DNA from: Candidatus Nitrosopumilus sp.
Lineage (GTDB): Archaea > Thermoproteota > Nitrososphaeria > Nitrososphaerales > Nitrosopumilaceae
Reading direction: 5' to 3'
Assembly: GCA_029861085.1 (NCBI GenBank)
Contig: JAOUAE010000085.1
Location: forward strand, 1-5,732
Length of the DNA stretch: 5,732 nt
The translations under genes and the position numbers were made by a program. How positions within the stretch are numbered: position 1 is the first letter of the stretch; each line of letters opens with the position of its first letter. The notes beneath the pieces were generated by a model. The model was not told where the DNA came from. It was given only the letters and a program-made list of their open reading frames with translations, and did no database searches. Below are positions 1 to 5,732 of this stretch, in pieces.

Positions 1-160
1 GAATAAAAGATCGTTTAGGTAACAAAATATCTACATTTTCTATTTTTTGCTGATTAATTACGGATAACAATGCGGCTTTAGATGCTGCAGTTGCAGAACT
101 CCCTGTAGTGTAACCTGTCTTTAATTTTACCTTCTCTTCTTCCATGCATGACATATTCAT
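1..160 (-). CDS. cbiD: CbiD, cobalt-precorrin-5B C1-methyltransferase (5' part only, runs off left edge)
   Basis: Reading the minus strand from 160 gives 53 open codons to the window edge. Residues 13-27 contain the CbiD N-terminal signature: K-T-G-Y-T-T-G-S-S, then an alanine-rich A-T-A-A-S-K-A-A helix. A hydrophobic strand follows, ending in a 'DILLPKR' turn as in the first beta segment of the family. CbiD uses SAM to methylate C1 of the corrin ring in the anaerobic (cobalt-early) branch of cobalamin synthesis, in the cytoplasm. An in-frame TAA at 170-172 limits the start to Met at 160, 154 or 145. None has a Shine-Dalgarno sequence. The 145 start places only eight residues before the conserved TGYTTG and fits many relatives, so the longest form is used here without certainty. 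The family often has Cys where the second Ser of 'GSS' stands. The gene is divergent from the dehydrogenase at 239. The C-terminal part, about six sevenths of a typical protein of about 350-370 residues, is missing. Confidence 0.85.
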   Translation of the reverse strand, partial: MNMSCMEEEKVKLKTGYTTGSSATAASKAALLSVINQQKIENVDILLPKRSFI

Positions 161-209
161 TTTATGGTATTAACTCTTATTTCATCAATTTCAAATTCAA
201 CCAAATAGA

Positions 210-218
210 TTTAAAATT
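210..218 (+). promoter_or_regulatory. TATA-like box of the NDUFA9-like dehydrogenase gene
   Basis: TTTAAAATT is centred about 25 bases upstream of the ATG at 239. That is the spacing expected between an archaeal TATA box and the transcription start, so the mRNA would begin at or next to the start codon (leaderless). No Shine-Dalgarno sequence precedes the ATG, which agrees. The assignment rests on position and composition only, and the flanking DNA is AT-rich. Confidence 0.5.
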
Positions 219-238
219 AAAACTAACTTTCTTCCATT

Positions 239-1108
239 ATGGTCAAATATCCTAAGATTGTCGTTACAGGAGCAAGTGGTTTTATTGCAAAAAATCTTAG
301 AAAATATTTATCTAAACAAAATATTGATTTGATTTCAATATCTAGAAGTGATTTTAATAAATTTAATTGTGAATCTAAAATCATCTCAAAAAACTATAAT
401 GAAAAAAATCTTCTTCAAAAAATTAAAAATTCAGACGTATTGATTCATCTTGTTGGAATAGGAAAACAGTCTGTGAAAACTGATTATGACATGATAAATA
501 CAGAATTTACAAAACATATTGTAAATCTGAGTAAAAAATCTAAAATTAAAAAAATTATCTACTTTAGTGGTCTGGGAGTCTCTCCAAATACATCGTTAGG
601 TTACTTTATTTCAAAATATAATGCAGAAAAACAAATCATTGACTCTGGCTTAGATTACACCATTTTCAGACCGTCATACATTGTTGGAAAAGATGATCTT
701 TTTACAAAATATCTAAAAAAACAAATTAAGAATGGAGAAATTATAATTCCAGGCTCTGGCGCATATTCAATTCAACCAATTCATGTGACCGATGTAGTAA
801 AAATCATTTTTGAGGCTATTACTGAAATGAAATTTAATAATAAAATCATTGATCTTGTTGGGCCTAGTTACGTTACTTTTGAAAAATATGTAAAACTCTT
901 CTCAAAAGGAACTAAAACAAAAATAAGAAAAATAAATTTGGAAGACGCATATTATGATGCCATAATTAATCCAAAATCTGATTTTGGAGTTGATGATCTC
1001 AATATACTAATTGGTAATTTTAAGGGAAATCATGAAAAGTTAAGGAAAATCTCTAAACTGAAATTCCAATCCGTAATAGACCTATTAGAGTCCGGCAGAT
1101 TGCTTTAA
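239..1108 (+). CDS. NDUFA9-like NAD(P)-dependent epimerase/dehydratase (atypical extended SDR)
   Basis: The 289-residue protein begins with a Rossmann beta strand and the nucleotide-binding loop T10-G-A-S-G-F-I-A17, which matches TGxxGxxG except that Ala replaces the third Gly. '[10 protein letters not shown]' (66-75) is the strand 4 region. Y122-F-I-S-K126 fits the YxxxK catalytic pair, followed by N-A-E-K. 'FRPSYIVG' (143-150) and '[10 protein letters not shown]' (178-187) are the substrate-side motifs typical of the NDUFA9/YbjT-like branch of atypical SDRs. Family members bind NAD(P)H and act as nucleotide-sugar or isoprenoid/quinone-linked oxidoreductases, or as structural complex I subunits; the substrate here cannot be read from sequence. 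There is no signal peptide or clear membrane span, so it is probably cytoplasmic. The ATG at 239 sits about 25 bases after a TATA-like box, supporting a leaderless start. Its last seven codons and stop overlap the 3' end of metK on the other strand. The class call is firm; the precise reaction is unknown. Confidence 0.85.
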   Translation: MVKYPKIVVTGASGFIAKNLRKYLSKQNIDLISISRSDFNKFNCESKIISKNYNEKNLLQKIKNSDVLIHLVGIGKQSVKTDYDMINTEFTKHIVNLSKKSKIKKIIYFSGLGVSPNTSLGYFISKYNAEKQIIDSGLDYTIFRPSYIVGKDDLFTKYLKKQIKNGEIIIPGSGAYSIQPIHVTDVVKIIFEAITEMKFNNKIIDLVGPSYVTFEKYVKLFSKGTKTKIRKINLEDAYYDAIINPKSDFGVDDLNILIGNFKGNHEKLRKISKLKFQSVIDLLESGRLL

Positions 1109-2251
1109 TGTTTCAGATTTGTCAGTTTTTTCCCAAGTGAATTCTGGCTCATTTCTTCCAAAATGACCATAAGATGCTGTTTTTTTGTATATTGGTCTCT
1201 TTAAATCCAATTTTGAAATGATTCCTGACGGTTTCATATCAAAATTCTTTCTGACTAAATCCTCAATCTGACTTTCAGGAATTTTGTTTGTTCCAAAAGT
1301 ATTGACATAAAGTGATACGGGCTCTGCAACTCCGATAGCATATGCAAGTTGGACTTCACATCTATCAGACAATCCTGCTGCTACCAGATTTTTTGCAATA
1401 TATCTGCACATGTAACATGCAGATCTATCTACTTTTGATGGATCCTTACCTGAAAAAGCCCCTCCACCATGTCTTCCAAATCCGCCATAACTATCAACAA
1501 TAATTTTTCTTCCTGTTAATCCTGCATCTCCATGTGGACCGCCAATTACAAATTTTCCTGTAGGGTTAATGTGAATTTTAATATCATCATTCCATAGACT
1601 TCCTAAGACTGGCTTGATGACTTTGTCAATAATTTCCCTTGAAATTTCCTCTTGAGAAACTTCTGGTGCATGTTGTGTTGAAATTACTACTGTTTCAATC
1701 TTAGTTGGTTTGTTGTCTTCATATCTAACAGAAACTTGTGTTTTTCCATCAGGTCTTACCCAAGTAAGAACATTATTTTTTCTAACATTGGCTAATTTTT
1801 GTGCAAGCTTTTGTGAAAGTAATATTGGCATTGGCATTAGCTCTTCTGTTTCATTTGTGGCATATCCAAACATCAATCCTTGATCTCCAGCCCCTTGCTC
1901 TTTGTCTTTAGTAGCTGTGACACCCTGACTAATATCTGGACTTTGAGAATGAAGACGTAAAGTCACTTCACAAGATTCAGTATCAAACATCAGATCTTTA
2001 TTGTCATATCCGATCTCTCTGATTGTTTTTCTGACCAGTTCCTCTTGAGCTTTTTTATCAAAATTTGCTTTAGATGTCACTTCACCTGCAACTGCTACAA
2101 AATCGGTAGTAACCATTGTTTCAACAGCAACTCTTGAATCTGGATCCTGTCGAAGGTACTCATCCAAAAATGCGTCAGAAATATTGTCACATATCTTGTC
2201 TGGATGACCTTCTGTTACTGATTCAGATGTAAATAGAAAATTATTGGTCAT
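1085..2251 (-). CDS. metK: S-adenosylmethionine synthetase (methionine adenosyltransferase), bacterial/eukaryotic type
   Basis: This 388-residue enzyme makes S-adenosylmethionine from methionine and ATP, releasing phosphate and diphosphate, in the cytoplasm. All the hallmarks are present. E14-G-H16-P-D18-K19 is the ATP/methionine loop with the catalytic His and a metal-binding Asp. G120-A-G-D-Q-G125 is the first MAT signature. '[17 protein letters not shown]' (234-250) leads into the glycine-rich signature G262-G-G-A-F-S-G-K-D270, followed by 'DRSACY' (275-280). Length and the C-terminal 'FTWEK' match the bacterial/eukaryotic family (COG0192 type), not the separate MAT family of about 400 residues (COG1812 type) used by most archaea. 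The ATG at 2251 lies 16 bases downstream of the LSm stop codon on the same strand, with no good Shine-Dalgarno sequence or TATA box of its own, so co-transcription with LSm is likely. The 3' end overlaps the convergent dehydrogenase gene by 24 bases. The sequence is intact, with no missing active-site residue noticed. Confidence 0.98.
   Translation of the reverse strand: MTNNFLFTSESVTEGHPDKICDNISDAFLDEYLRQDPDSRVAVETMVTTDFVAVAGEVTSKANFDKKAQEELVRKTIREIGYDNKDLMFDTESCEVTLRLHSQSPDISQGVTATKDKEQGAGDQGLMFGYATNETEELMPMPILLSQKLAQKLANVRKNNVLTWVRPDGKTQVSVRYEDNKPTKIETVVISTQHAPEVSQEEISREIIDKVIKPVLGSLWNDDIKIHINPTGKFVIGGPHGDAGLTGRKIIVDSYGGFGRHGGGAFSGKDPSKVDRSACYMCRYIAKNLVAAGLSDRCEVQLAYAIGVAEPVSLYVNTFGTNKIPESQIEDLVRKNFDMKPSGIISKLDLKRPIYKKTASYGHFGRNEPEFTWEKTDKSETLKQSAGL
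1126..1131 (+). terminator. Possible oligo-T terminator of the dehydrogenase gene
   Basis: A run of six T on the plus strand begins 18 bases after the dehydrogenase stop codon. Archaeal RNA polymerase terminates at oligo-U tracts with no required hairpin, so this is the nearest candidate end for the rightward transcript. It lies inside the 3' part of metK, where the same bases encode part of the C-terminal 'FTWEKTDK' segment, so the run may simply be lysine codons. Support is weak. Confidence 0.3.
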
Positions 2252-2267
2252 AAAACCACACTTGTAA

Positions 2268-2513
2268 CTAAAGTTCGTTTTCTAGTTTGATAAACAATAC
2301 ATTGTTGCCTCTTACGATAACTCTGCCATAATTTGCAATTGTTTTACCGTCATGAATCTCTTCAGCGTCAGTCATAATCAAATTCATATAAGAATCGACA
2401 TTGTCCATTTTTCCTTTGTATTCGACTTCGTTTTTCAGTCTTACAGTAACTTTCTTCTTTGTACTTTTTTGAAGGGTCGTTAGAGGTCTTTTTGCGCTGC
2501 TTGATTGGGACAC
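2268..2513 (-). CDS. LSm / Sm-like archaeal RNA-binding protein (snRNP homologue)
   Basis: The 81-residue protein has the Sm fold. An N-terminal segment of about 19 residues rich in Ser, Thr and Lys leads into the Sm1 motif (about 21-54), with G34 and the RNA-binding turn D40-S-Y-M-N44. The Sm2 motif (about 63-76) contains '[10 protein letters not shown]', where R69-G-N71 is the second RNA contact. Archaeal LSm proteins form six- or seven-membered rings that bind U-rich single-stranded RNA and act in RNA processing and turnover. The start is GTG. Upstream in this frame a TAA occurs at 2559-2561, and no ATG, GTG or TTG lies between it and the GTG, so GTG at 2513 is the only ordinary start giving a complete Sm1 domain. 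The gene immediately precedes metK on the same strand and diverges from the RadB-like gene. The N-terminal extension is slightly longer than in minimal archaeal Sm proteins. Confidence 0.95.
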   Translation of the reverse strand: MSQSSSAKRPLTTLQKSTKKKVTVRLKNEVEYKGKMDNVDSYMNLIMTDAEEIHDGKTIANYGRVIVRGNNVLFIKLENEL

Positions 2514-2548
2514 TAATTGTTCACTTGTTTTGCAACCTTGTTCTCTAG

Positions 2549-2557
2549 CATAAAAGC
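2549..2557 (-). promoter_or_regulatory. Possible TATA-like box for LSm-metK transcription
   Basis: On the minus strand this reads CTTTTATGC and ends about 36 bases upstream of the LSm GTG. Typical archaeal spacing would put the transcription start near 2525-2528, giving a short leader of about 12-15 bases. Two other A/T-rich candidates lie further upstream on the same strand (about 2565-2575 and 2583-2591), so the choice is uncertain. An out-of-frame ATG at 2551 lies inside this box, which matters for the short upstream ORF discussed in the findings. Confidence 0.3.
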
Positions 2558-2586
2558 CTTACCTCTTTAGTAAAGATTGAAATTCC

Positions 2587-2594
2587 TTAAATTT
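2587..2594 (+). promoter_or_regulatory. Possible TATA-like box of the RadB-like gene
   Basis: TTAAATTT is centred about 31 bases before the ATG at 2622, which would give a leader of only a few bases. A polypyrimidine stretch (T and C, about 2591-2608) follows. This box and the LSm promoter share the 108-base divergent region 2514-2621, which contains no other recognisable feature. The call is positional only. Confidence 0.35.
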
Positions 2595-2621
2595 TTTCTT
2601 CCTTTTCTAATAATTATACAA

Positions 2622-3281
2622 ATGATTTCTACCGGTTTACAAAAATTAGACAAATTCCTGTCTGGAGGAATTCCTGATGGTATAATTGTCGATATTTTTG
2701 GTGGACGCGGATCTGGAAAAACTCTATTATCATTTCAATTAATGATAAATTCAATCAAAAATGGTGGCAATGTTTTGTATTTGGATACGTCAGGCGGATT
2801 TAGACCTGAACGAATCTTAGAAATTCAAAAAAAATTAAAGATAGATATTGATTTACTTGAAAAAATAACAGTATCTAGAATTACAAATACTTCAGAACAA
2901 ATCAAATTGTTGCAAAATATTGCAGAAAATAATTTTTCTTTAATAGTAATTGATAATATCACTGATTTGTTTTCTTATGAGTACCAAAGTGATGAATCCG
3001 TTTTTGAAAAAAACTCATTATTTATGAAATACATGCATGAATTATCAAAATTTGCAATTACAAATAAAATTCCAATCGTTGTTACTAATATGATTAGAAC
3101 TATGGATGATAAAGAGGTTGAACATATGCAAAGTGCAATTGATCCATTCACGCATATCAAAATTCATCTTTTCAAAAACTCGTCAAACTTTACCGGTGAA
3201 ATCTATTGGGCATTGAAAAAAGAAAAATTTTCTTACACGATTACGAAAATTGGACTTTTTGATGATACTGAAGATTTTTAA
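2622..3281 (+). CDS. RadB-like RecA/Rad51-family ATPase
   Basis: From the ATG at 2622 the protein has 219 residues. An in-frame TTG at 2577 would add 15 hydrophobic residues before 'MISTGLQKLD', but the family begins right at this S-T-G-x-x-x-L-D motif, so ATG is preferred. It is a bare RecA core. Walker A is G27-G-R-G-S-G-K33-T34. 'GGFRPERI' (58-65) is the RadA/RadB 'F-R-P-E-R' element. A Walker B strand ends at D111 ('LIVIDNI'), and 'IVVTNMIRT' (152-160) is the sensor-like strand equivalent to 'VTNQV' of RadA. The helix-hairpin-helix N-terminal DNA-binding domain of RadA is absent, which with the length points to RadB or another archaeal Rad51 paralogue (aRadC class), not the main recombinase RadA. 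Such proteins bind ATP and DNA and assist homologous recombination or replication-fork repair. A KaiC-like single-domain ATPase is the main alternative. The downstream Lhr helicase on the same strand fits a DNA repair role. Confidence 0.85.
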   Translation: MISTGLQKLDKFLSGGIPDGIIVDIFGGRGSGKTLLSFQLMINSIKNGGNVLYLDTSGGFRPERILEIQKKLKIDIDLLEKITVSRITNTSEQIKLLQNIAENNFSLIVIDNITDLFSYEYQSDESVFEKNSLFMKYMHELSKFAITNKIPIVVTNMIRTMDDKEVEHMQSAIDPFTHIKIHLFKNSSNFTGEIYWALKKEKFSYTITKIGLFDDTEDF

Positions 3282-3282
3282 T
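3275..3282 (+). promoter_or_regulatory. TATA-like box ahead of the microprotein ORF
   Basis: TTTTTAAT overlaps the stop codon of the RadB-like gene and is centred about 25 bases before the ATG at 3304. This matches the leaderless spacing seen at 239 and is independent support that translation starts at 3304. A transcript from here would also carry the helicase gene. Confidence 0.45.
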
Positions 3283-3303
3283 GCTCTATTCTTGAGTTAA
3301 ATA

Positions 3304-3423
3304 ATGACGGGACTTTTTGATTCAATTCCAATTATTATTATAGTTTTATTTGCACTTGGCATAGTCGGTGTAATTGTTTATGAAAGATCAAGATCAAATG
3401 ATACGATCAAATCAAGTTCTTGA
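3304..3423 (+). CDS. Hypothetical 39-residue single-span membrane microprotein
   Basis: I do not recognise this ORF. It encodes 39 residues: a short polar start (M-T-G-L-F-D-S), one strongly hydrophobic segment at about 8-26 rich in Ile, Val, Leu and Gly, and a polar tail with E27, R28, R30 and K36. The size and hydrophobicity fit a single transmembrane helix. The positive residues after the span suggest the C-terminus is cytoplasmic. It starts 22 bases after the RadB-like gene and has a TATA-like box at leaderless distance. Its final 15 codons, including the stop, overlap the helicase start in a different frame. Codons are A/T-ending like the neighbours. The ATG could instead be chance within an AT-rich leader, since T-rich DNA readily encodes hydrophobic residues; conservation in relatives would decide. 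Confidence 0.5.
   Translation: MTGLFDSIPIIIIVLFALGIVGVIVYERSRSNDTIKSSS
3344..3351 (+). promoter_or_regulatory. Possible internal TATA-like box for the helicase gene
   Basis: TTTTATTT lies within the microprotein ORF, centred about 32 bases before the helicase ATG at 3380, so a start about 25 bases downstream would leave a leader of only a few bases. T-rich codons for the membrane span could produce the same motif by chance. Confidence 0.25.
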
Positions 3424-5732
3424 TTCTTTATTTGGAAAATTTGGATTTTCTAAGCTGACAGAAATTCAGAAAAAAGCATCGCCAATAATTTTACAAAAAA
3501 AAGACTGTCTTGTTATTGCACCAACAGGTTCGGGAAAAACTGAATGTTCAGTCATCCCAATCTTTTCACTTTTAAAAAATTTTAAAAAAACTGGAAAGAT
3601 TAAAACCCTTTACATTACTCCTTTAAGGGCATTAAATCGTGATGTCTTTAGAAGAATTACAAAATATGCGCATGCAAATCAACTAACGATTGAGATTCGG
3701 CATGGTGATACTAGCCAAAAAGATAGAAAAAAAATCACTGAAAATCCACCGGACATTCTAATCACAACTCCTGAAACTCTAGTAATTCTTTTAACACAAG
3801 TCAAAATGCTTACCGCATTATCTGATTTAGAATGGATTGTAATAGATGAGGTACACGAGCTGTTATCCAGTGAAAGAGGCTCCCAACTGTCATTAAGTAT
3901 TGAAAGATTGGAATTAAACTCAAAATTTCCCCTTACAAAAGTTGGATTGTCTGCAACAGTTGGAAATTTTGATGAAGCAGGAAAATTTGTCGTAGGTACC
4001 AAACGAAAATGTGCAATAATTAGAGATACGTCCGTACGAAAATATGATGTAGAAATAAAGTATGTTAACGGAACAATTTCTGATGTAGCAGAAAAAATTA
4101 TTGAATATGTATTGGAATTAGATTTGGATTCGCCCATACTTCTTTTTACTAATACCAGGGGGGAAGCTGAATTTTTAGCATCAATATTAAAAGAAAAATC
4201 TTCCATTCCAATTGAACTGCATCATGGTTCTCTCTCAAAAGAAGTAAGAGAAGAAACTGAACTAACTTTACGTGAAGGAAAACGTGGCATTGTGGTATGT
4301 ACATCTTCTCTAGAATTAGGATTGGATATTGGATCCGTTGAATTAGTAATTCATTATGGTTCTCCAAGACAAGTATCAAAATTTGTTCAAAGAATAGGAA
4401 GAAGTAAACACAATCGTGATGCATCAGCTCAAGGATTAATCATTACAAATAATCCTGACGATGAATTTGAAGCACGAGCCATACTTGATCGTATTGAAGA
4501 AGGCTCAATAGAAGAGCAAAAAATTCATGATGGTTCTCTTGATGTTTTAGCTCATCATCTAGTTGGACTGTCAATGCAAATTGGAGAAATTTCAGTTGAA
4601 CAAGCTTTTGATTTAGTAACAAAAGCTTACTCCTTTAGAAATTTAAAAATTGAAGATCTAGTAGACGTATTGGATTTGCTTGATTCTAACTATTTGATAT
4701 TTTTTGATAGAACAAAAATGACTTTTTGGAAGAAAGGACGCTCATTCAAATATTATTTTGAAAATCTCTCGACGATTCCTGATATTCTAAAATTCAAAGT
4801 TTTTGACAGTGTTGGCAAAAAAATCATTGGATCTTTGGATCAAAGATTTGTAGGTGATTTTGGTGATTCAGGAAATATCTTTGTACTCAAGGGCTCGCAA
4901 TGGCGAATACTAAATGTTGATGAAAAATCATTTAGTGTCAATGTTGAACCTTTCAGGGGAGGAGGAATCACAGTTCCATATTGGGAAGGGGAAAGTATTC
5001 CTATTGATTATAAGACTGCACGCAAGGTAGGAAATTTTCGTAGTAAAGTCAAGAGTGGGAATTTTACATTGACGAATAAGATAATTGAAAAATTAAGTTT
5101 TGATAAAATTCCTGATGAGAATAACATAGTAATTGAATCAAATAGATCTCAAGGCTCAATCGTAATACATTCTTGTTTTGGAACCAAAATCAATTCTACA
5201 TTATCAACACTGCTTTCCTCAATGCTTTCCTCCATGCTGGGATCTGTAGTTGATTCCCGTTCTGATGGTTACAGAATAGTTTTGTCTTCCCAATCTCGCA
5301 TTTCAGAGAAACTTTTCCTTGAAGTACTAAAAGATGATTATGATTTACAATCAATTGTCAGTGCATCATTGACTGGAACTCATAATGTAAACTGGAGGAC
5401 ATGGTGTGTTGCAAAAAAATTTGGTGTAGTTGGTCGCGGTGCAATATATGAAAGAAAATCTGCTCGATTCTTGTATGAACGGTATTCTAAAACAGCTCTT
5501 GTACATGAAGCTCTACGTGAATTGTTTCATGACAAGTATGATCTTAAAAACTCTGACAAAATTCTAAAAAAGATTAAAGACGATGAAATTCATGTTACTT
5601 GGTTTGAAGTTGATCAATTTTCAAAGCTGGCAGAACCCATCTTAGATCATACTGCAAAATATTATTCATCTCCGGCAAATCTTGACAAAGGCATCCTTGA
5701 TCTTGTTAAAGCCAGACTTGAAAAGACCAAAC
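3380..5732 (+). CDS. Lhr-type superfamily 2 DEAD/DEAH ATP-dependent helicase (3' end missing)
   Basis: The frame stays open for 784 codons to the right edge without a stop. RecA-like domain 1 carries a Q-type 'LTEIQ' (26-30), motif I A47-P-T-G-S-G-K53-T54, Ia 'TPLRAL' (80-85), Ib 'TTPETL' (129-134), II D156-E-V-H159 and III S191-A-T. RecA-like domain 2 carries IV 'LLFTNTR' (254-260), V 'LELGLDIG' (311-318) and VI Q337-R-I-G-R-S. The Lhr-specific part follows: the winged-helix region with 'LDVLAHHLVG' (387-396), 'GNIFVLKGSQWRI' (498-510), 'VPYWEGE' (532-538) and the C-terminal domain with 'VIHSCFG' (595-601) and 'NWRTWCVAKKFG' (671-682). Lhr core proteins are 3'-to-5' helicases unwinding DNA or RNA-DNA hybrids in repair or replication restart. 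Full archaeal Lhr proteins are usually somewhat above 850 residues, so most is present. Met7 at 3398 is an alternative start. Long reverse-strand open frames inside it are codon-bias shadows. Confidence 0.95.
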   Translation, partial: MKDQDQMIRSNQVLDSLFGKFGFSKLTEIQKKASPIILQKKDCLVIAPTGSGKTECSVIPIFSLLKNFKKTGKIKTLYITPLRALNRDVFRRITKYAHANQLTIEIRHGDTSQKDRKKITENPPDILITTPETLVILLTQVKMLTALSDLEWIVIDEVHELLSSERGSQLSLSIERLELNSKFPLTKVGLSATVGNFDEAGKFVVGTKRKCAIIRDTSVRKYDVEIKYVNGTISDVAEKIIEYVLELDLDSPILLFTNTRGEAEFLASILKEKSSIPIELHHGSLSKEVREETELTLREGKRGIVVCTSSLELGLDIGSVELVIHYGSPRQVSKFVQRIGRSKHNRDASAQGLIITNNPDDEFEARAILDRIEEGSIEEQKIHDGSLDVLAHHLVGLSMQIGEISVEQAFDLVTKAYSFRNLKIEDLVDVLDLLDSNYLIFFDRTKMTFWKKGRSFKYYFENLSTIPDILKFKVFDSVGKKIIGSLDQRFVGDFGDSGNIFVLKGSQWRILNVDEKSFSVNVEPFRGGGITVPYWEGESIPIDYKTARKVGNFRSKVKSGNFTLTNKIIEKLSFDKIPDENNIVIESNRSQGSIVIHSCFGTKINSTLSTLLSSMLSSMLGSVVDSRSDGYRIVLSSQSRISEKLFLEVLKDDYDLQSIVSASLTGTHNVNWRTWCVAKKFGVVGRGAIYERKSARFLYERYSKTALVHEALRELFHDKYDLKNSDKILKKIKDDEIHVTWFEVDQFSKLAEPILDHTAKYYSSPANLDKGILDLVKARLEKTK

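Noticed and set aside
161..238. Possible small RNA, tRNA or riboswitch between cbiD and the dehydrogenase
   Set aside because: The 78 bases are AT-rich with no stable complementary arms, no cobalamin riboswitch box and no tRNA T-loop; they are adequately explained as two divergent promoters.
2577..2621. An N-terminal extension of the RadB-like protein from TTG, resembling a signal peptide or membrane anchor
   Set aside because: The 15 hydrophobic residues come from T-rich promoter DNA. The family motif begins at the ATG at 2622, and an extension would cover the TATA-like box.
2975..3160. A 61-codon minus-strand open frame resembling a membrane peptide
   Set aside because: It is antisense to the RadB-like gene and has no supporting context; the same compositional shadow effect explains it.
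3679..4206. A 175-codon open frame on the minus strand inside the helicase gene
   Set aside because: It lies wholly antisense to helicase motifs (Ib, II, III, IV) that are clearly coding on the plus strand, has a Ser/Ile-rich low-complexity translation with no recognisable domain, and arises from A/T-ending codons of the real gene.
4149..4424. A 91-codon minus-strand open frame with leucine- and isoleucine-rich sequence
   Set aside because: It is antisense to helicase motifs IV to VI; the apparent hydrophobicity reflects the reverse complement of Glu/Lys/Asn-rich codons. No promoter or start signal was seen.
1..5732. A CRISPR array, insertion sequence, integrase site or defence island
   Set aside because: No regularly spaced repeats, terminal inverted repeats, transposase or nuclease motifs were seen on either strand by reading; the genes are housekeeping families.

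Overview
The window looks like a piece of the chromosome of an AT-rich archaeon, most likely a marine ammonia-oxidising Nitrosopumilus-type member of the Thaumarchaeota (Nitrososphaerota). The grounds are the strong A/T bias at third codon positions, compact gene packing, an Sm-like archaeal protein, a RadB-type recombinase paralogue, an Lhr-type helicase and the start of the anaerobic-type cobalamin gene cbiD. Several gene starts also have a TATA-like box about 25 bases upstream and no Shine-Dalgarno sequence, as expected for leaderless archaeal transcripts. The taxonomic assignment is inference; no rRNA is present.

Layout from left to right. (1) The 5' part of cbiD lies on the minus strand (1-160) and runs off the left edge. 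(2) It is divergent from an NAD(P)-binding NDUFA9-like short-chain dehydrogenase/epimerase on the plus strand (239-1108). (3) That gene converges on, and overlaps by 24 bases, a bacterial-type S-adenosylmethionine synthetase gene, metK (1085-2251, minus). (4) Directly upstream of metK on the same strand, 16 bases away, is an LSm (archaeal Sm-like) gene with a GTG start (2268-2513, minus); the two probably form one transcript. (5) A divergent promoter region (2514-2621) separates LSm from a RadB-like ATPase gene on the plus strand (2622-3281). (6) It is followed by a 39-codon single-span membrane microprotein ORF (3304-3423). (7) The 3' end of that ORF overlaps the start of a large Lhr-type superfamily 2 helicase gene (3380 to the right edge, 784 codons seen, 3' end missing).

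Functionally there are two neighbourhoods. The minus-strand genes serve central metabolism and RNA handling: MetK makes SAM, which the CbiD-class C1-methylation step of corrin synthesis and all RNA/DNA methylases consume, and LSm binds U-rich RNA. The right-hand plus-strand genes (RadB-like ATPase and Lhr helicase) suggest a small DNA recombination/repair cluster with an unexplained membrane microprotein between them. No tRNA, rRNA, CRISPR array, insertion sequence or large repeat was seen, and there is no gene-free stretch above 300 bases. The window is mostly ordinary housekeeping sequence; I see no convincing new multi-gene system. The microprotein overlapping the helicase start is the least explained element.
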